Assembly: GCA_963605415.1 (NCBI GenBank)
Contig: CAVCUL010000003.1
Coordinates: 115,610 to 179,609 of the forward strand
DNA: 64,000 nt
Reading direction: 5' to 3'
Source: CAG-217 sp963605415
GTDB lineage: Bacteria > Bacillota > Clostridia > Oscillospirales > Acutalibacteraceae
Made by a program: the position numbers and the translations under genes. The notes beneath the pieces were generated by a model, which was given only the letters and a program-made list of their open reading frames with translations, ran no database searches and had not been told where the DNA came from. Positions 17,890 to 26,501 of the stretch are shown piece by piece. The stretch's first letter is position 1, and each line of letters starts with the position of its first letter.

Positions 17890-19025
17890 TACCCGGCCGC
17901 CCCTTTCGCAGCGATCAGTATGCCAATGGAGATCACTGTGGTGACCATGGAGAGAATGAGCACCACGTTCATCAGCAAAAAAGCGTCGCCAAAAGCCCGC
18001 AGCATTTTGCAAACGGTGCGGTCATCAAAGATCTCGCTCACAGCCAAGGACACAGCAATGCTCACCCGCCAGCCGATCACATTCACCAGCGCCGGCAAAA
18101 ACAGGGCGATCACCCCGATAATGCCCACAATGCCCACCGTGCTCTTTACCAGCCCCGCATAGCTCTGAATGGACAGCAGGCCCTCGCTGATGGCACTGCC
18201 GATCACCGGCACCACGGAATTGATGGCAAAACGCAGAGAGCGCAGCCCCAGCGCGTCTGCCCGGGAGGCCACCGCCGTCTTAACGGACAGCACCGTTACA
18301 AACGCCCCGGCGCAAAAGGAGATTAGCGAGATTATGCCCTTGCGCACCACCCGCAGCGCGCCGTCAATGTTCAGCGAGCTGCGCAGCCCGGAGCAAAGGC
18401 TCAGCGCCAAAAAGCAATTGGTCAGGGGCACAAACAGCTTGGCAGACAGAATATTCAATCCCTGCGCCAGTCCCAGCAGCAGCGTGTTGGTAGACACCCC
18501 GGTCAGGCTGCTGCCGGACACAGTGAGGATCACCAAAAACGCCGGGAAGAACGCAAACACAAAATCCGCGCAAATGCCGATGGTGGCGCAGGAAAGGGAC
18601 ACGGTGTCCGCACACTGAGCGGCGATCAGCGCTGCGATCACCAAGGCGGACGCAGTAGAATAAACCGAGCCGTTCTGCCCCAGCAGTCCGCTGCCGGAAA
18701 ATCCGGTTAAAAAGGCAGACAGCAGCGTAATGCTAAGCACAGACAGCAGCGCCCGCAGGGGCGTTTGGATATTTTGGCGCACCAGCCGCCCCAGCACCTG
18801 CACGCAGGTCTTGGCGTCCAGCGCCGTCACCGTTTCAAAGTCAAAATTTTCCAGTCCCAGCTGCTCCAACACGCCGTTGGCATCGTCCCCCAGCTTTTCA
18901 AAAGCGGAAAGATCATAGCCGGACAGCGCTTGGCGGTAGCCGTCGCTGGAGAGCTCCGACTGGGCGGCAAAGCACACGCCGGGCACCGCAAGTAAAAGTA
19001 AAAATGTCAACACAAATCGCTTCAT
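17889..19025 (-). CDS. spoIIIAE: Stage III sporulation protein AE
   Basis: A polytopic membrane protein of the SpoIIIA channel. Starting at 19025 (MKRFVLTFLLLLAVPGVCFA) it has a clear signal peptide with a likely cleavage after CFA. An extracytoplasmic segment follows, then about seven hydrophobic helices up to the C-terminus; total 378 residues. The start overlaps spoIIIAD by 4 bases (ATGA). A longer frame to 19157 has no family similarity. Confidence 0.95.
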   Translation of the reverse strand: MKRFVLTFLLLLAVPGVCFAAQSELSSDGYRQALSGYDLSAFEKLGDDANGVLEQLGLENFDFETVTALDAKTCVQVLGRLVRQNIQTPLRALLSVLSITLLSAFLTGFSGSGLLGQNGSVYSTASALVIAALIAAQCADTVSLSCATIGICADFVFAFFPAFLVILTVSGSSLTGVSTNTLLLGLAQGLNILSAKLFVPLTNCFLALSLCSGLRSSLNIDGALRVVRKGIISLISFCAGAFVTVLSVKTAVASRADALGLRSLRFAINSVVPVIGSAISEGLLSIQSYAGLVKSTVGIVGIIGVIALFLPALVNVIGWRVSIAVSLAVSEIFDDRTVCKMLRAFGDAFLLMNVVLILSMVTTVISIGILIAAKGAAG

Positions 19026-19402
19026 TTTACAAGTCCCGTCACAATTCCGATCACCGTTTGAAACAGCGGCAGCAGCAGGGACAGTACCAAAATTTTGGCA
19101 GCCGTCTCCGTTTGAGAAGCCAGTGCGGACGCGCCGTTGTCCCGGCACACATCGCACACCACCTGGGTCACGATGGAAATGCCCAAAATCTTGAACATCA
19201 GATCAATATACGCCACGGTGTCCCCTGCCGCCGTCTTTAAGTCGCCTAAAATGCCAAAGGCGCTGCCGGCCAGCTTGGACACCACATAAAACAGCAGCCC
19301 GGCACCGGTCACGGTGACCAACAGGGCAAAGGTGGGGTTCTCTTTTCTCAGCAGCACCGTCAGCAGCAGACAAACGGCGGCGATCCCTGCGATCTGGATC
19401 AT
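19022..19402 (-). CDS. spoIIIAD: Stage III sporulation protein AD
   Basis: A 126-residue hydrophobic membrane protein with about four helices, beginning MIQIAGIAAVCLLLTVLL. The family-typical end ILVLSLLLPLFQTVIGIVT is visible. It overlaps spoIIIAC and spoIIIAE by 4 bases each, as expected for a tightly coupled operon. Confidence 0.95.
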   Translation of the reverse strand: MIQIAGIAAVCLLLTVLLRKENPTFALLVTVTGAGLLFYVVSKLAGSAFGILGDLKTAAGDTVAYIDLMFKILGISIVTQVVCDVCRDNGASALASQTETAAKILVLSLLLPLFQTVIGIVTGLVK

Positions 19403-19593
19403 AGGTCAAACATAGATTTTATACCGGAGAAAAGCGCGCTAATCTTCGGCACCAACATCATCAGGACCACGATCACCCCGGCCAGGGTGGTGAGCATGGC
19501 CTGGTCCTCCCGTCCGCTGCGCACCAAGAGGGTGTTCAGCACCGCCACGATCATACCGATGGCCGCAATTTTGAATATAAAATCCACGCTCAT
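19399..19593 (-). CDS. spoIIIAC: Stage III sporulation protein AC
   Basis: A very small (64-residue) two-helix membrane protein. The pattern FKIAAIGMIVAVLNTLLVRSG and the charged hinge REDQA are characteristic (quoted in pieces here: FKIAAIGMIVAVLN). It lies 18 bases after spoIIIAB with a clear AGGAGG ribosome site. Confidence 0.94.
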   Translation of the reverse strand: MSVDFIFKIAAIGMIVAVLNTLLVRSGREDQAMLTTLAGVIVVLMMLVPKISALFSGIKSMFDL

Positions 19594-19611
19594 TTGTACC
19601 TCCTGATCTTT

Positions 19612-20076
19612 TTAGGCCAGCAGCAGGGCGGCAATCAGCCCGCCGGACAGGCCAAAGACCACATACAGCTGTTTTTGGCGCTTGCATCGGGCGGCGTATT
19701 CCTCTGCCCGGCCCTTGGCAAAGGCGATATAGCCGTCGGCGAGCCGCAGTTGGTTTTGCAGGTCGCTTTTGCCCAGCCCCTGCAAAAAGGCGGCCAATTC
19801 CCGGTCGTCCCGGGCAGTCAGCCCGGTAGACGCCGTCACGGTATTGGCCGGGTCGCAGCGCTGTAAAAAGCCAAATAGAGCAAAACGAGGGTCCGCCGCC
19901 AGCTCTGTAAAAATTGCCCCTGTGTCCGTCATACTGTAGTCCAATAGCAGACGCACCTGTTCGCCCAGGCGGCAAAGCAGCTGCGCCCGCTCGCTGCGAC
20001 GCACCGCGTCAAGTGCCAGCGAAATACCGATTGCCCCGCAAAAAAGCACCATCATCCACAGTCCAAGGATCTTCAT
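19612..20076 (-). CDS. spoIIIAB: Stage III sporulation protein AB
   Basis: SpoIIIAB resembles type II secretion system F-like proteins. The 154-residue protein (MKILGLWMMVLFCGAIGI) starts with a membrane helix and ends with another (LYVVFGLSGGLIAALLLA). Between them lies a helical cytosolic part with ELAAFLQGLGKSD. Starting at 20076, the gene overlaps the end of spoIIIAA by 68 bases, unusually long for this operon; an ATG at 20085 is an alternative. Confidence 0.92.
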   Translation of the reverse strand: MKILGLWMMVLFCGAIGISLALDAVRRSERAQLLCRLGEQVRLLLDYSMTDTGAIFTELAADPRFALFGFLQRCDPANTVTASTGLTARDDRELAAFLQGLGKSDLQNQLRLADGYIAFAKGRAEEYAARCKRQKQLYVVFGLSGGLIAALLLA

Positions 20077-20983
20077 CAGCACCACCCCGCAAATCTACCA
20101 CGGTAAAAGTATCTCCATATTCTTCCAGCAGTACTACATAGTCAAACTCACCGGTCAGGTACAGCTGTTTGATAATGGACTTATGCACCAGATCCTCCGT
20201 ATCTCGAATATGTACAGACACAGCAAAGGCCACCCCGGAAGAAAAGCCGGACTTAATGGCCTCCACCTCTGCATCATCGGCGATCTCATCACAGACAATC
20301 AATTCCGGTGACAGCGTGCGTACAGCAATCTCGATTCCCTTTTTCTTACCAAAGCCGGTAAGCACATCCGTGTTTACACCCGGGGAAAAGCCGCCGAACT
20401 CGCCCCGCTCGTCTACGATACTCACCTTTCTGTACCGACCGCCAAATCCGCCGGACAGTGCTCTTGCCAAATCTCGCAGCACCGTGGTTTTGCCGCCCCC
20501 CGGCGGCGCTGCTACGATGATACTGGGCAGCCGACTCACAAAAAGAGTGTTCAGCACCCTGCGGGCGCAACCCCGCTCCTCTCTGGCAATGCGCATATTC
20601 AGGGACTGCACATCCCGAATAGCAGTCACCGTGCCGTCCTTCTCCACCGCTGTGGCGGCAATGCCCACCCGGTTGCCGTTGGGCGCAGTCACAAAACCCT
20701 CCACCAGCGTGCCCATATGGGTATGGACCGAGTAGGCGCACACCGCAGCAAACAACGCGTCAAACGCGGTATCTGTGACAGAAAGTGCCCGCGCCGAGCA
20801 GTGATTAACCAGCTTTCCACCGTCGGTGAGAAAGCAAGTCCGACTGCCCAGCATAACCACCAGCGGCCGCCCACGGCGCACCCGCAGCTCCGTAATTTCT
20901 TCTTTCGTCTGCTCCGGCAGGCCCAGTAGCAGATCCCCCAGCGGCTGAGCCAATAGCCGCGCCGCTTCATCAAAATTATTCAT
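20009..20983 (-). CDS. spoIIIAA: Stage III sporulation protein AA, secretion ATPase-like
   Basis: The cytosolic ATPase of the SpoIIIA complex, similar to PilT/VirB11-type secretion ATPases. Walker A is APPGGGKTTVLRDL (P-loop near 159-167), Walker B lies around LIVCDEIADDAE, and KVSIVDERGEFGG is the family-typical segment. The 324-residue length includes a C-terminal tail of about 20 residues (AFLRGNRYFAGT) that reads through the start of spoIIIAB. First gene of the operon. Confidence 0.96.
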   Translation of the reverse strand: MNNFDEAARLLAQPLGDLLLGLPEQTKEEITELRVRRGRPLVVMLGSRTCFLTDGGKLVNHCSARALSVTDTAFDALFAAVCAYSVHTHMGTLVEGFVTAPNGNRVGIAATAVEKDGTVTAIRDVQSLNMRIAREERGCARRVLNTLFVSRLPSIIVAAPPGGGKTTVLRDLARALSGGFGGRYRKVSIVDERGEFGGFSPGVNTDVLTGFGKKKGIEIAVRTLSPELIVCDEIADDAEVEAIKSGFSSGVAFAVSVHIRDTEDLVHKSIIKQLYLTGEFDYVVLLEEYGDTFTVVDLRGGADEDPWTVDDGAFLRGNRYFAGT

Positions 20984-21031
20984 AGGTCACCCCGCAATTC
21001 ATTTCTGTAAAAAGATATGCATCTCAAAGAG

Positions 21032-21060
21032 CTTGTATGCCTACTCCGTTTATTTCAGTT
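21032..21060 (-). promoter_or_regulatory. Possible sigma-E promoter of spoIIIA operon
   Basis: On the minus strand, CATACAAG at 21039-21032 matches the sigma-E -10 consensus CATACAnT in 7 of 8 positions, about 49 bases before spoIIIAA. The -35 match upstream is poor, so this is a tentative call resting mainly on the known sigma-E control of spoIIIA. Confidence 0.4.
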
Positions 21061-21087
21061 GCAGTCGGTCCATAATTATGATAAAAT
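21059..21087 (+). promoter_or_regulatory. Sigma-A promoter of the YfhO-like gene
   Basis: TTGCAG (21059-21064), a 17-base spacer and TAAAAT (21082-21087) point right, about 54 bases before the start codon. It overlaps the putative spoIIIA promoter on the other strand. Confidence 0.6.
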
Positions 21088-21140
21088 AAGCAGAGTCGTG
21101 TTAAAATCAAATCCGCACAAAAAATCAAGAGGTGCATTCT

Positions 21141-24100
21141 ATGGATATTACTGCAAACAACAGACCCCGCTTTTCTACAAAATGGATAAATACGGAAACG
21201 GTGAATTACACCGCTGCTTATACCCTGTGCCTGCTGGTTCTTTTCGTCGTCAAGCAACTGTGCAAGGTAGCCTTTGGCCTGGGTGGCGGAGTAGCCGTGG
21301 GTATCGGGGCCGGTGTGGCAGCAGTGCTTTCCTTTGTGCTGGAGAAGAAATTTGTCTTTCCCAAGGGCACGGCAACCGTTCCGAAACAGGCAGGCGGGTT
21401 CCTTTTCCGCTGCGCTGTGGATGTTGGGTTTTATAAAATCTTGTATTTTCTTTTCGCCTCTTTGCTAAAGCGCGAGGCCCCCTTTGTATGGTTGGCAACC
21501 ATCACCGTGGTGTATGTTTTTAACTATCTGTTTGGTCGTTTACTTGTATTTGACTGCCGGGATAAGGCAGCAACAAAATGTGGCGGACGGCTGTATAAAC
21601 TGTTCTTTGCCAACCGCTTTTCAGCGGTATCCGCTTTTGTGGCGCTGCTGGGTATTCTCTTTATTTTCATTGTGTACAGCGTTTTCCCCTTTGGAGACGG
21701 CACAGTGATGCGTATGGACCTGTACCACCAGTACGGCCCGCTGTTTGCGGAGCTATACGACCGGGTTGTGGAGGGCAAAAGCCTGCTGTATTCCTGGGAA
21801 AGCGGGGGCGGAAGCAGCTTTCTCGGCAACTACTTCAACTACCTGTCCAGCCCTTTTACAGTGCTGATCTTCCTGTTTGACAAGGCGGATATCTCCTTTG
21901 CCATTACCGCTTTGGTCATTGTTAAATGCATGGCCTCCGCCGTCACCTTTACCTACTATTTAAAAGTGTCCCAAAAGCGCCAATCCTATGTAACTGCCGC
22001 CTTTGGTGTGTTCTATGCCTTTTGCGCCTACTTTTTGGCCTATTACTGGAACATTATGTGGATCGACGGCATGATCCTGTTGCCACTGATCGTGCTGGGC
22101 ATTGAGCGGCTGATCGGCACCGGTAAAGGCGGGTTGTATACCGGTGCACTGGCGGTGCTGTTGCTGTCCAATTACTATATGGGCTACATGGCCTGCATTT
22201 TCTCCGTACTGTATTTCTTTGCCTACTTCATCATGACCGCCATGCCCCGACCGGAGAAGAGCGGCGAAAAGCTCACCACCCGGGAGAAGTACAGCGCCAA
22301 AAATCTCATGCGCCACCCGTTTCTCAATCGGGGCCTGCGCTTTGCCGGGTTCTCCCTGCTGGCCGGTGCGCTGTGCGCCGTTACCCTTGTACCTACTTAC
22401 TTTCTGCTGCGGGGGAGCTCCGCTACCTCGGATAGTTTTCCCACCACCTTTGAATCCTACTTTACCATCTTTGACTTTTTGACCTCCCACCTGTCCGCCT
22501 TGGAGACCACCATTCGCTCCAGCGGCGACGATGTGCTGCCCAATATCTACTGCGGCGTGCTGCCCCTGCTGCTGGTGCCCCTGTATCTCATCAACCGGCG
22601 CATTTCCCTGCGGGAAAAGGCGGTGTACATTGTGCTGCTACTGTTCCTTCTGTTCAGCTTTGACAACAATGTGATGAACTTTATTTGGCACGCCTTCCAC
22701 TTCCCCAACGACCTGCCCTTCCGCTACTCTTATATGTACTGCTTCCTGGTACTGGTGATGGCGTTCCGTGGGCTGTGCCGCATACGGGACATTGCCTACA
22801 AGGACATTGTATTTGTGGCGTTCGGCTGGCTGTTGTATGTCATTGTGGCGCAGAAATTTATGACCACCAAGATGAGTGAGATCTCTATTTATGTGACCAT
22901 CGCCTTTCTTATTCTCTGGTGTGGACTGCTGCTGTGCCTGCAAAAGCCCGGGTTCAAAAAGAGCGTGCTGGCCTTTGCGGTGATCGCCATGTGCTTTAGC
23001 GAGGTAATCGTCTCTGACTGCTCCTCCATTCTCATCACCCAGGGCAACAGTGACTACAAAAGCAACTACGCCGCCTATCTGGAGTCCATTGAAGCCATTC
23101 AAAAAAAGGACAGCAGCTTTTATCGCATGGAGCTGACTTATCTTGAGCGGCGCATGGATCCCTGCTACTACGGCTACAACGGCATTTCCACCTTCTCCTC
23201 CATGGCCTATGAGGATTATTCTCAGCTGCAATACACACTGGGCATGTTCGGCAACCGGATCAACAGCTATACGTACAATCCGCAAACACCGGTATATAAT
23301 ATGATGTTCAACATCAAGTATCTGATTGCCACCCCCACCAATCCTACCCCTACCGATCGTTATTTTACACAGGTGTACCGCAACAAGGACAAATCTGCCG
23401 CCGTATATGAAAACGACTGCTTCCTGCCCATTGCCTATGCGGCCAAAACAGACCTAAAGGACTGGGCGGCAAATGAAGGAGATCCCTTTGATGTACAGGG
23501 CGACTATTTCCGCCTGGCCACCGGACTGGACGGAGTATTCGTGCCCTGCGGCTATGTGGACTGCAGCTATGACAATCTTACCGGTGATACCTTTACAGAA
23601 AACGGCACTTTCTGGTTCAGCAAGTCCTCAAGCGACGATCAGTACGGCACGGTAGAAGTGACCATCAGTCCATTGCGTAACGGAAATGTGTACATCTATC
23701 TTACTTCGCCGGAGGTTAAAACTGCTGAATTCAGCGGCGACGGCATCAAAAATACCCTGTCCCAAAATATCGAAGAGCCCTATATTATGGATCTGGGTTA
23801 TCATAAAAAGGGCGAAGAGATCACCGTCACCCTGGATGCCGGCAGCATGAGCGCCACAGAAAGCTATGCGTCCATCTACGCCTACAGCATAGATGAAGCG
23901 GTCTTTGCAAAAGGGTATCAACAGCTGGCAGACAGCGCCCTGCAGGTCAGCGACTGGGGCGAAACCTACATTAGCGGTACGATCACCGTACACGAAAACA
24001 GCTATCTGTGCACCTCAATCCCCTATGACACAGGGTGGACCGTTTATATTGACAGGCAGGAGGCTGAAACATTCAAGTTGGGCGAGGCGCTGCTGACCAC

Positions 24101-24254
24101 AACCATCAAGCCCGGCAAGCACACAGTCGAGTTGCGCTATACGCCGAAGGGGCTGGCCATCGGCGCAGCCGTCAGCGGAGCCAGCGTCGCCGGCGTGGCC
24201 GGATATCTGGTTCTTGGTCATATTCACCGCAAAAAGCAACGAAGCGTGAACTAA
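21141..24254 (+). CDS. GtrA-like/YfhO-family polytopic membrane protein
   Basis: YfhO-family proteins are large membrane proteins with a GT-C-like fold, linked to glycosylation of lipoteichoic acid or other surface polymers. This 1037-residue protein has an extra N-terminal GtrA-like part (about residues 20-145, four helices, with AVLSFVLEKKFVF and YVFNYLFGRLLVFD). The YfhO body follows, with the DLYHQYGPLFAELYD loop, about ten further helices, a large extracytoplasmic domain and a last helix before a basic tail. The ATG at 21141 is chosen for its AGAGGTG site; an in-frame GTG lies three codons earlier. GtrA domains move lipid-linked sugars, so the fusion could couple flipping and transfer; that is inference. 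Confidence 0.85.
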   Translation: MDITANNRPRFSTKWINTETVNYTAAYTLCLLVLFVVKQLCKVAFGLGGGVAVGIGAGVAAVLSFVLEKKFVFPKGTATVPKQAGGFLFRCAVDVGFYKILYFLFASLLKREAPFVWLATITVVYVFNYLFGRLLVFDCRDKAATKCGGRLYKLFFANRFSAVSAFVALLGILFIFIVYSVFPFGDGTVMRMDLYHQYGPLFAELYDRVVEGKSLLYSWESGGGSSFLGNYFNYLSSPFTVLIFLFDKADISFAITALVIVKCMASAVTFTYYLKVSQKRQSYVTAAFGVFYAFCAYFLAYYWNIMWIDGMILLPLIVLGIERLIGTGKGGLYTGALAVLLLSNYYMGYMACIFSVLYFFAYFIMTAMPRPEKSGEKLTTREKYSAKNLMRHPFLNRGLRFAGFSLLAGALCAVTLVPTYFLLRGSSATSDSFPTTFESYFTIFDFLTSHLSALETTIRSSGDDVLPNIYCGVLPLLLVPLYLINRRISLREKAVYIVLLLFLLFSFDNNVMNFIWHAFHFPNDLPFRYSYMYCFLVLVMAFRGLCRIRDIAYKDIVFVAFGWLLYVIVAQKFMTTKMSEISIYVTIAFLILWCGLLLCLQKPGFKKSVLAFAVIAMCFSEVIVSDCSSILITQGNSDYKSNYAAYLESIEAIQKKDSSFYRMELTYLERRMDPCYYGYNGISTFSSMAYEDYSQLQYTLGMFGNRINSYTYNPQTPVYNMMFNIKYLIATPTNPTPTDRYFTQVYRNKDKSAAVYENDCFLPIAYAAKTDLKDWAANEGDPFDVQGDYFRLATGLDGVFVPCGYVDCSYDNLTGDTFTENGTFWFSKSSSDDQYGTVEVTISPLRNGNVYIYLTSPEVKTAEFSGDGIKNTLSQNIEEPYIMDLGYHKKGEEITVTLDAGSMSATESYASIYAYSIDEAVFAKGYQQLADSALQVSDWGETYISGTITVHENSYLCTSIPYDTGWTVYIDRQEAETFKLGEALLTTTIKPGKHTVELRYTPKGLAIGAAVSGASVAGVAGYLVLGHIHRKKQRSVN

Positions 24255-24288
24255 ATATGTCAATTCTCTGAAAATTTTCATTTTCAGG

Positions 24289-24317
24289 TTTACATTCAAT
24301 CCCGGTTGTTGTATTAT
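24289..24317 (+). promoter_or_regulatory. Sigma-A promoter of prs
   Basis: TTTACA (24289-24294), exactly 17 bases, then TATTAT (24312-24317); a strong AGGAGG ribosome site and the prs ATG follow about 30 bases later. Confidence 0.8.
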
Positions 24318-24349
24318 ATTGGCGTAAAATTTTAGGAGGAGCTGTCAAT

Positions 24350-25534
24350 ATGCCCAGAAAAACCGCTGAAAATGTAGAAACCATCCCTGTAGGTCCCCTT
24401 GGAATCATTGCCATGCCCGGCTGTGAGGCCCTGTGTGACAAGATTGACCGTTACCTGGTAAAATGGCGCACCACACAGGCCAGCGAACACCAGAAGAACA
24501 TTGCGTTTTACGGCTACCAGCGTGACACCTATAAGGTAGATGTAACACTGCCCCGCTTTGGCTCCGGTGAAGCCAAGGGCGTGGTTAACGAGAGCGTGCG
24601 CGGCTTCGATTTGTACATCATTACAGATGTATTCAACTACAGCTGCACATACAATATGTATGGGATGGAAGTACCCATGTCTCCGGACGACCACTTTGCA
24701 GACTTAAAGCGTGTGATTTCCGCTATTTCCGGCAAGGCCAAGCGCATCACCATTCTGATGCCTATGCTGTATGAAGGCCGCCAGCACAAGAGAAGTAACC
24801 GGGAATCCCTGGACTGCGCACTGGCGCTGCAGGAGTTAGTCAATCTGGGCGTGGACAACATTATGACCTTTGACGCCCACGACAAGCGGGTGCAAAACGC
24901 TATTCCTAACGGCTCCTTTGAGAATATTATGCCTACCTATCAGATGATTAAGGCACTGGTCAACAGCGTAGACGATCTGCACGTGGACAAGGATCACCTG
25001 ATGATTATTTCCCCCGATGAGGGCGCCCTGCATCGCTGCATTTACTTTGCCACCCAGCTGGGCGTAAACCTGGGTATGTTCTATAAGCGCCGGGACTACA
25101 CCCGCGTGGTCAACGGCCGCAACCCCATTGTGGAGCACCAGTACCTGGGCGACTCTGTAGAGGGCAAGGACATTATTATTGTTGATGATATGATCTCCTC
25201 CGGTGAGTCTATGCTGGAGGTTTGCTCCAAACTGAAGGGCTTAAAGGCCGGTCGTATCTTTGTTTGCACCACCTTCGGTCTGTTCTGCAACGGCCTGGAA
25301 GTGTTTGATGAGGCATACAAGAACGGCACCTTCTACCGTGTATTCACCACTAACGGTGTATACCAGACCCCGGAGTTGCTGAGCCGCGACTGGTACGAGA
25401 GCGTGGATCTGTCCAAGTACACTGCGTATTTCCTGGACACCTTGAATCACGATATGTCCGTATCCTCTCTGTTGGACTGCTCCGACAAGATTGAAAAGAT
25501 CCTCATAAAAAAGGGCTTGAAGGAAGCGAAATAA
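24350..25534 (+). CDS. prs: Ribose-phosphate pyrophosphokinase, long form
   Basis: Makes PRPP from ribose-5-phosphate and ATP for nucleotide, His and Trp synthesis. The PRPP-binding loop is IIIVDDMISSGES (276-288). An N-terminal phosphoribosyltransferase-like half contains MPMLYEGRQHKRSNRES, where classical enzymes have the flexible Arg/His loop, and TFDAHD is conserved. At 394 residues it is about 80 longer than the classical enzyme, with insertions near 60-110 and an extended C-terminus. This matches a long variant seen in clostridia. It may be co-transcribed with the small membrane protein that follows after one base. Confidence 0.9.
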   Translation: MPRKTAENVETIPVGPLGIIAMPGCEALCDKIDRYLVKWRTTQASEHQKNIAFYGYQRDTYKVDVTLPRFGSGEAKGVVNESVRGFDLYIITDVFNYSCTYNMYGMEVPMSPDDHFADLKRVISAISGKAKRITILMPMLYEGRQHKRSNRESLDCALALQELVNLGVDNIMTFDAHDKRVQNAIPNGSFENIMPTYQMIKALVNSVDDLHVDKDHLMIISPDEGALHRCIYFATQLGVNLGMFYKRRDYTRVVNGRNPIVEHQYLGDSVEGKDIIIVDDMISSGESMLEVCSKLKGLKAGRIFVCTTFGLFCNGLEVFDEAYKNGTFYRVFTTNGVYQTPELLSRDWYESVDLSKYTAYFLDTLNHDMSVSSLLDCSDKIEKILIKKGLKEAK

Positions 25535-25535
25535 C

Positions 25536-26075
25536 ATGAGCGAGAAAAAAGAAAAAAGAAGCAAGCTGACCGTCCTGCAAAAAAAGTTGCTCATTGGCAT
25601 TGTATGCGCAATTTTAGCGCTACTGCTCATCGGCGGCGGTGTTTACTGCGGCGTAACGGATCAAAATCCAAAGGACGCCGTGGTTGGCATTTTTACGCCC
25701 AGAAAGCAAGCCATTTGTGCCAGTTGGGACAGTCAGGATAAACCCGGCGTGCTGGCCTTTGTGTTCTATTCAGACGGTACATGCGACCGGTATATCTCCA
25801 CTTGGAACTTTGACTGCGAGTACACAGTTGAGGGCAACAAGCTGACCATTCAGGATCAGGATACAGAGAAGAAGCTGGTGTACCGCTTTTCCATCGTCGG
25901 CAAGGTATTGACCCTCACCCTGTTGGAAGAGGATGGCAAGGAGCCGGAGGAGCAACAGGTCACCAAATTTGACCAGGTGGACGAACTGCATATGAAAAGC
26001 TTGACCGATATGATCAATGATGTAAAGGAAAAGCAGGCAGAAAAGCAGAGCGAAAGCACCACAGTTGACCAATAA
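25536..26075 (+). CDS. Membrane-anchored lipocalin-like protein (DUF5640-like)
   Basis: A 179-residue protein with a basic N-terminus, one membrane helix (about 18-37, LLIGIVCAILALLLIGGG), and an extracytoplasmic beta-rich domain. The repeat-like pattern FVFYSDGTCDRYI and YTVEGNKLTIQDQD resembles DUF5640 or lipocalin-type domains. The tail is charged and helical (KEKQAEKQSES). It begins one base after the prs stop codon and ends in a strong terminator, so the two are an operon. No function can be assigned. Confidence 0.75.
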   Translation: MSEKKEKRSKLTVLQKKLLIGIVCAILALLLIGGGVYCGVTDQNPKDAVVGIFTPRKQAICASWDSQDKPGVLAFVFYSDGTCDRYISTWNFDCEYTVEGNKLTIQDQDTEKKLVYRFSIVGKVLTLTLLEEDGKEPEEQQVTKFDQVDELHMKSLTDMINDVKEKQAEKQSESTTVDQ

Positions 26076-26092
26076 CAACCATAAAATCAACA

Positions 26093-26124
26093 AAAAGCGC
26101 TTGCAGGATACAAGCGCTTTTTTA
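26093..26124 (+). terminator. Terminator after the prs operon
   Basis: AAAGCGCTTG (26094-26103) pairs with CAAGCGCTTT (26111-26120) around a 7-base loop, followed by a T run. Confidence 0.9.
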
Positions 26125-26189
26125 TATTCACAGTTACTTGCATAGTCAGCATCTCCCTTGCATAGGCATTAGCAAGGAGATGACAAGCT

Positions 26190-26447
26190 ATGTATGCAAA
26201 GCAGTCAACCCGCTGCCAACGGCTTGGCAAATATATTGTCGACACCAGGTCTACCGTGCGCAGCACCGCAAAGGTGTTCGGCGTCAGCAAATCCACTGTA
26301 CATATGGATGTGACCCATCGTCTGGAACACATAGACCCGGACCTGCACGCAGCGGTTAAAGCTGTATTGGACGAAAACAAGGCAGAGCGCCACATTCGAG
26401 GCGGAAACGCAACACGAAAAAAATACCTGCAGCTGAAAAAGGATTGA
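26190..26447 (+). CDS. spoIIID: Sporulation transcriptional regulator SpoIIID
   Basis: SpoIIID is the mother-cell DNA-binding regulator that adjusts the sigma-E regulon and helps switch to sigma-K. The 85-residue protein matches closely: IVDTRSTVRSTAKVFGVSKS forms the helix-turn-helix and NKAERHIRGGNATRKKY the C-terminal basic helix. An AAGGAG site lies about 10 bases before the ATG. ATATT near 26124 and CATAGTCA near 26142 could be a weak sigma-E promoter overlapping the preceding terminator. Confidence 0.97.
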   Translation: MYAKQSTRCQRLGKYIVDTRSTVRSTAKVFGVSKSTVHMDVTHRLEHIDPDLHAAVKAVLDENKAERHIRGGNATRKKYLQLKKD

Positions 26448-26472
26448 AAAAATCCGCTGCAAGTGGTACTAT
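26444..26472 (+). promoter_or_regulatory. Promoter of proC
   Basis: TTGAAA (26444-26449), 17 bases, TACTAT (26467-26472), overlapping the end of spoIIID; proC starts 30 bases later. Confidence 0.65.
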
Positions 26473-26501
26473 AAAGAAAAACGCGCGGAGGTACACTTGC
26501 A

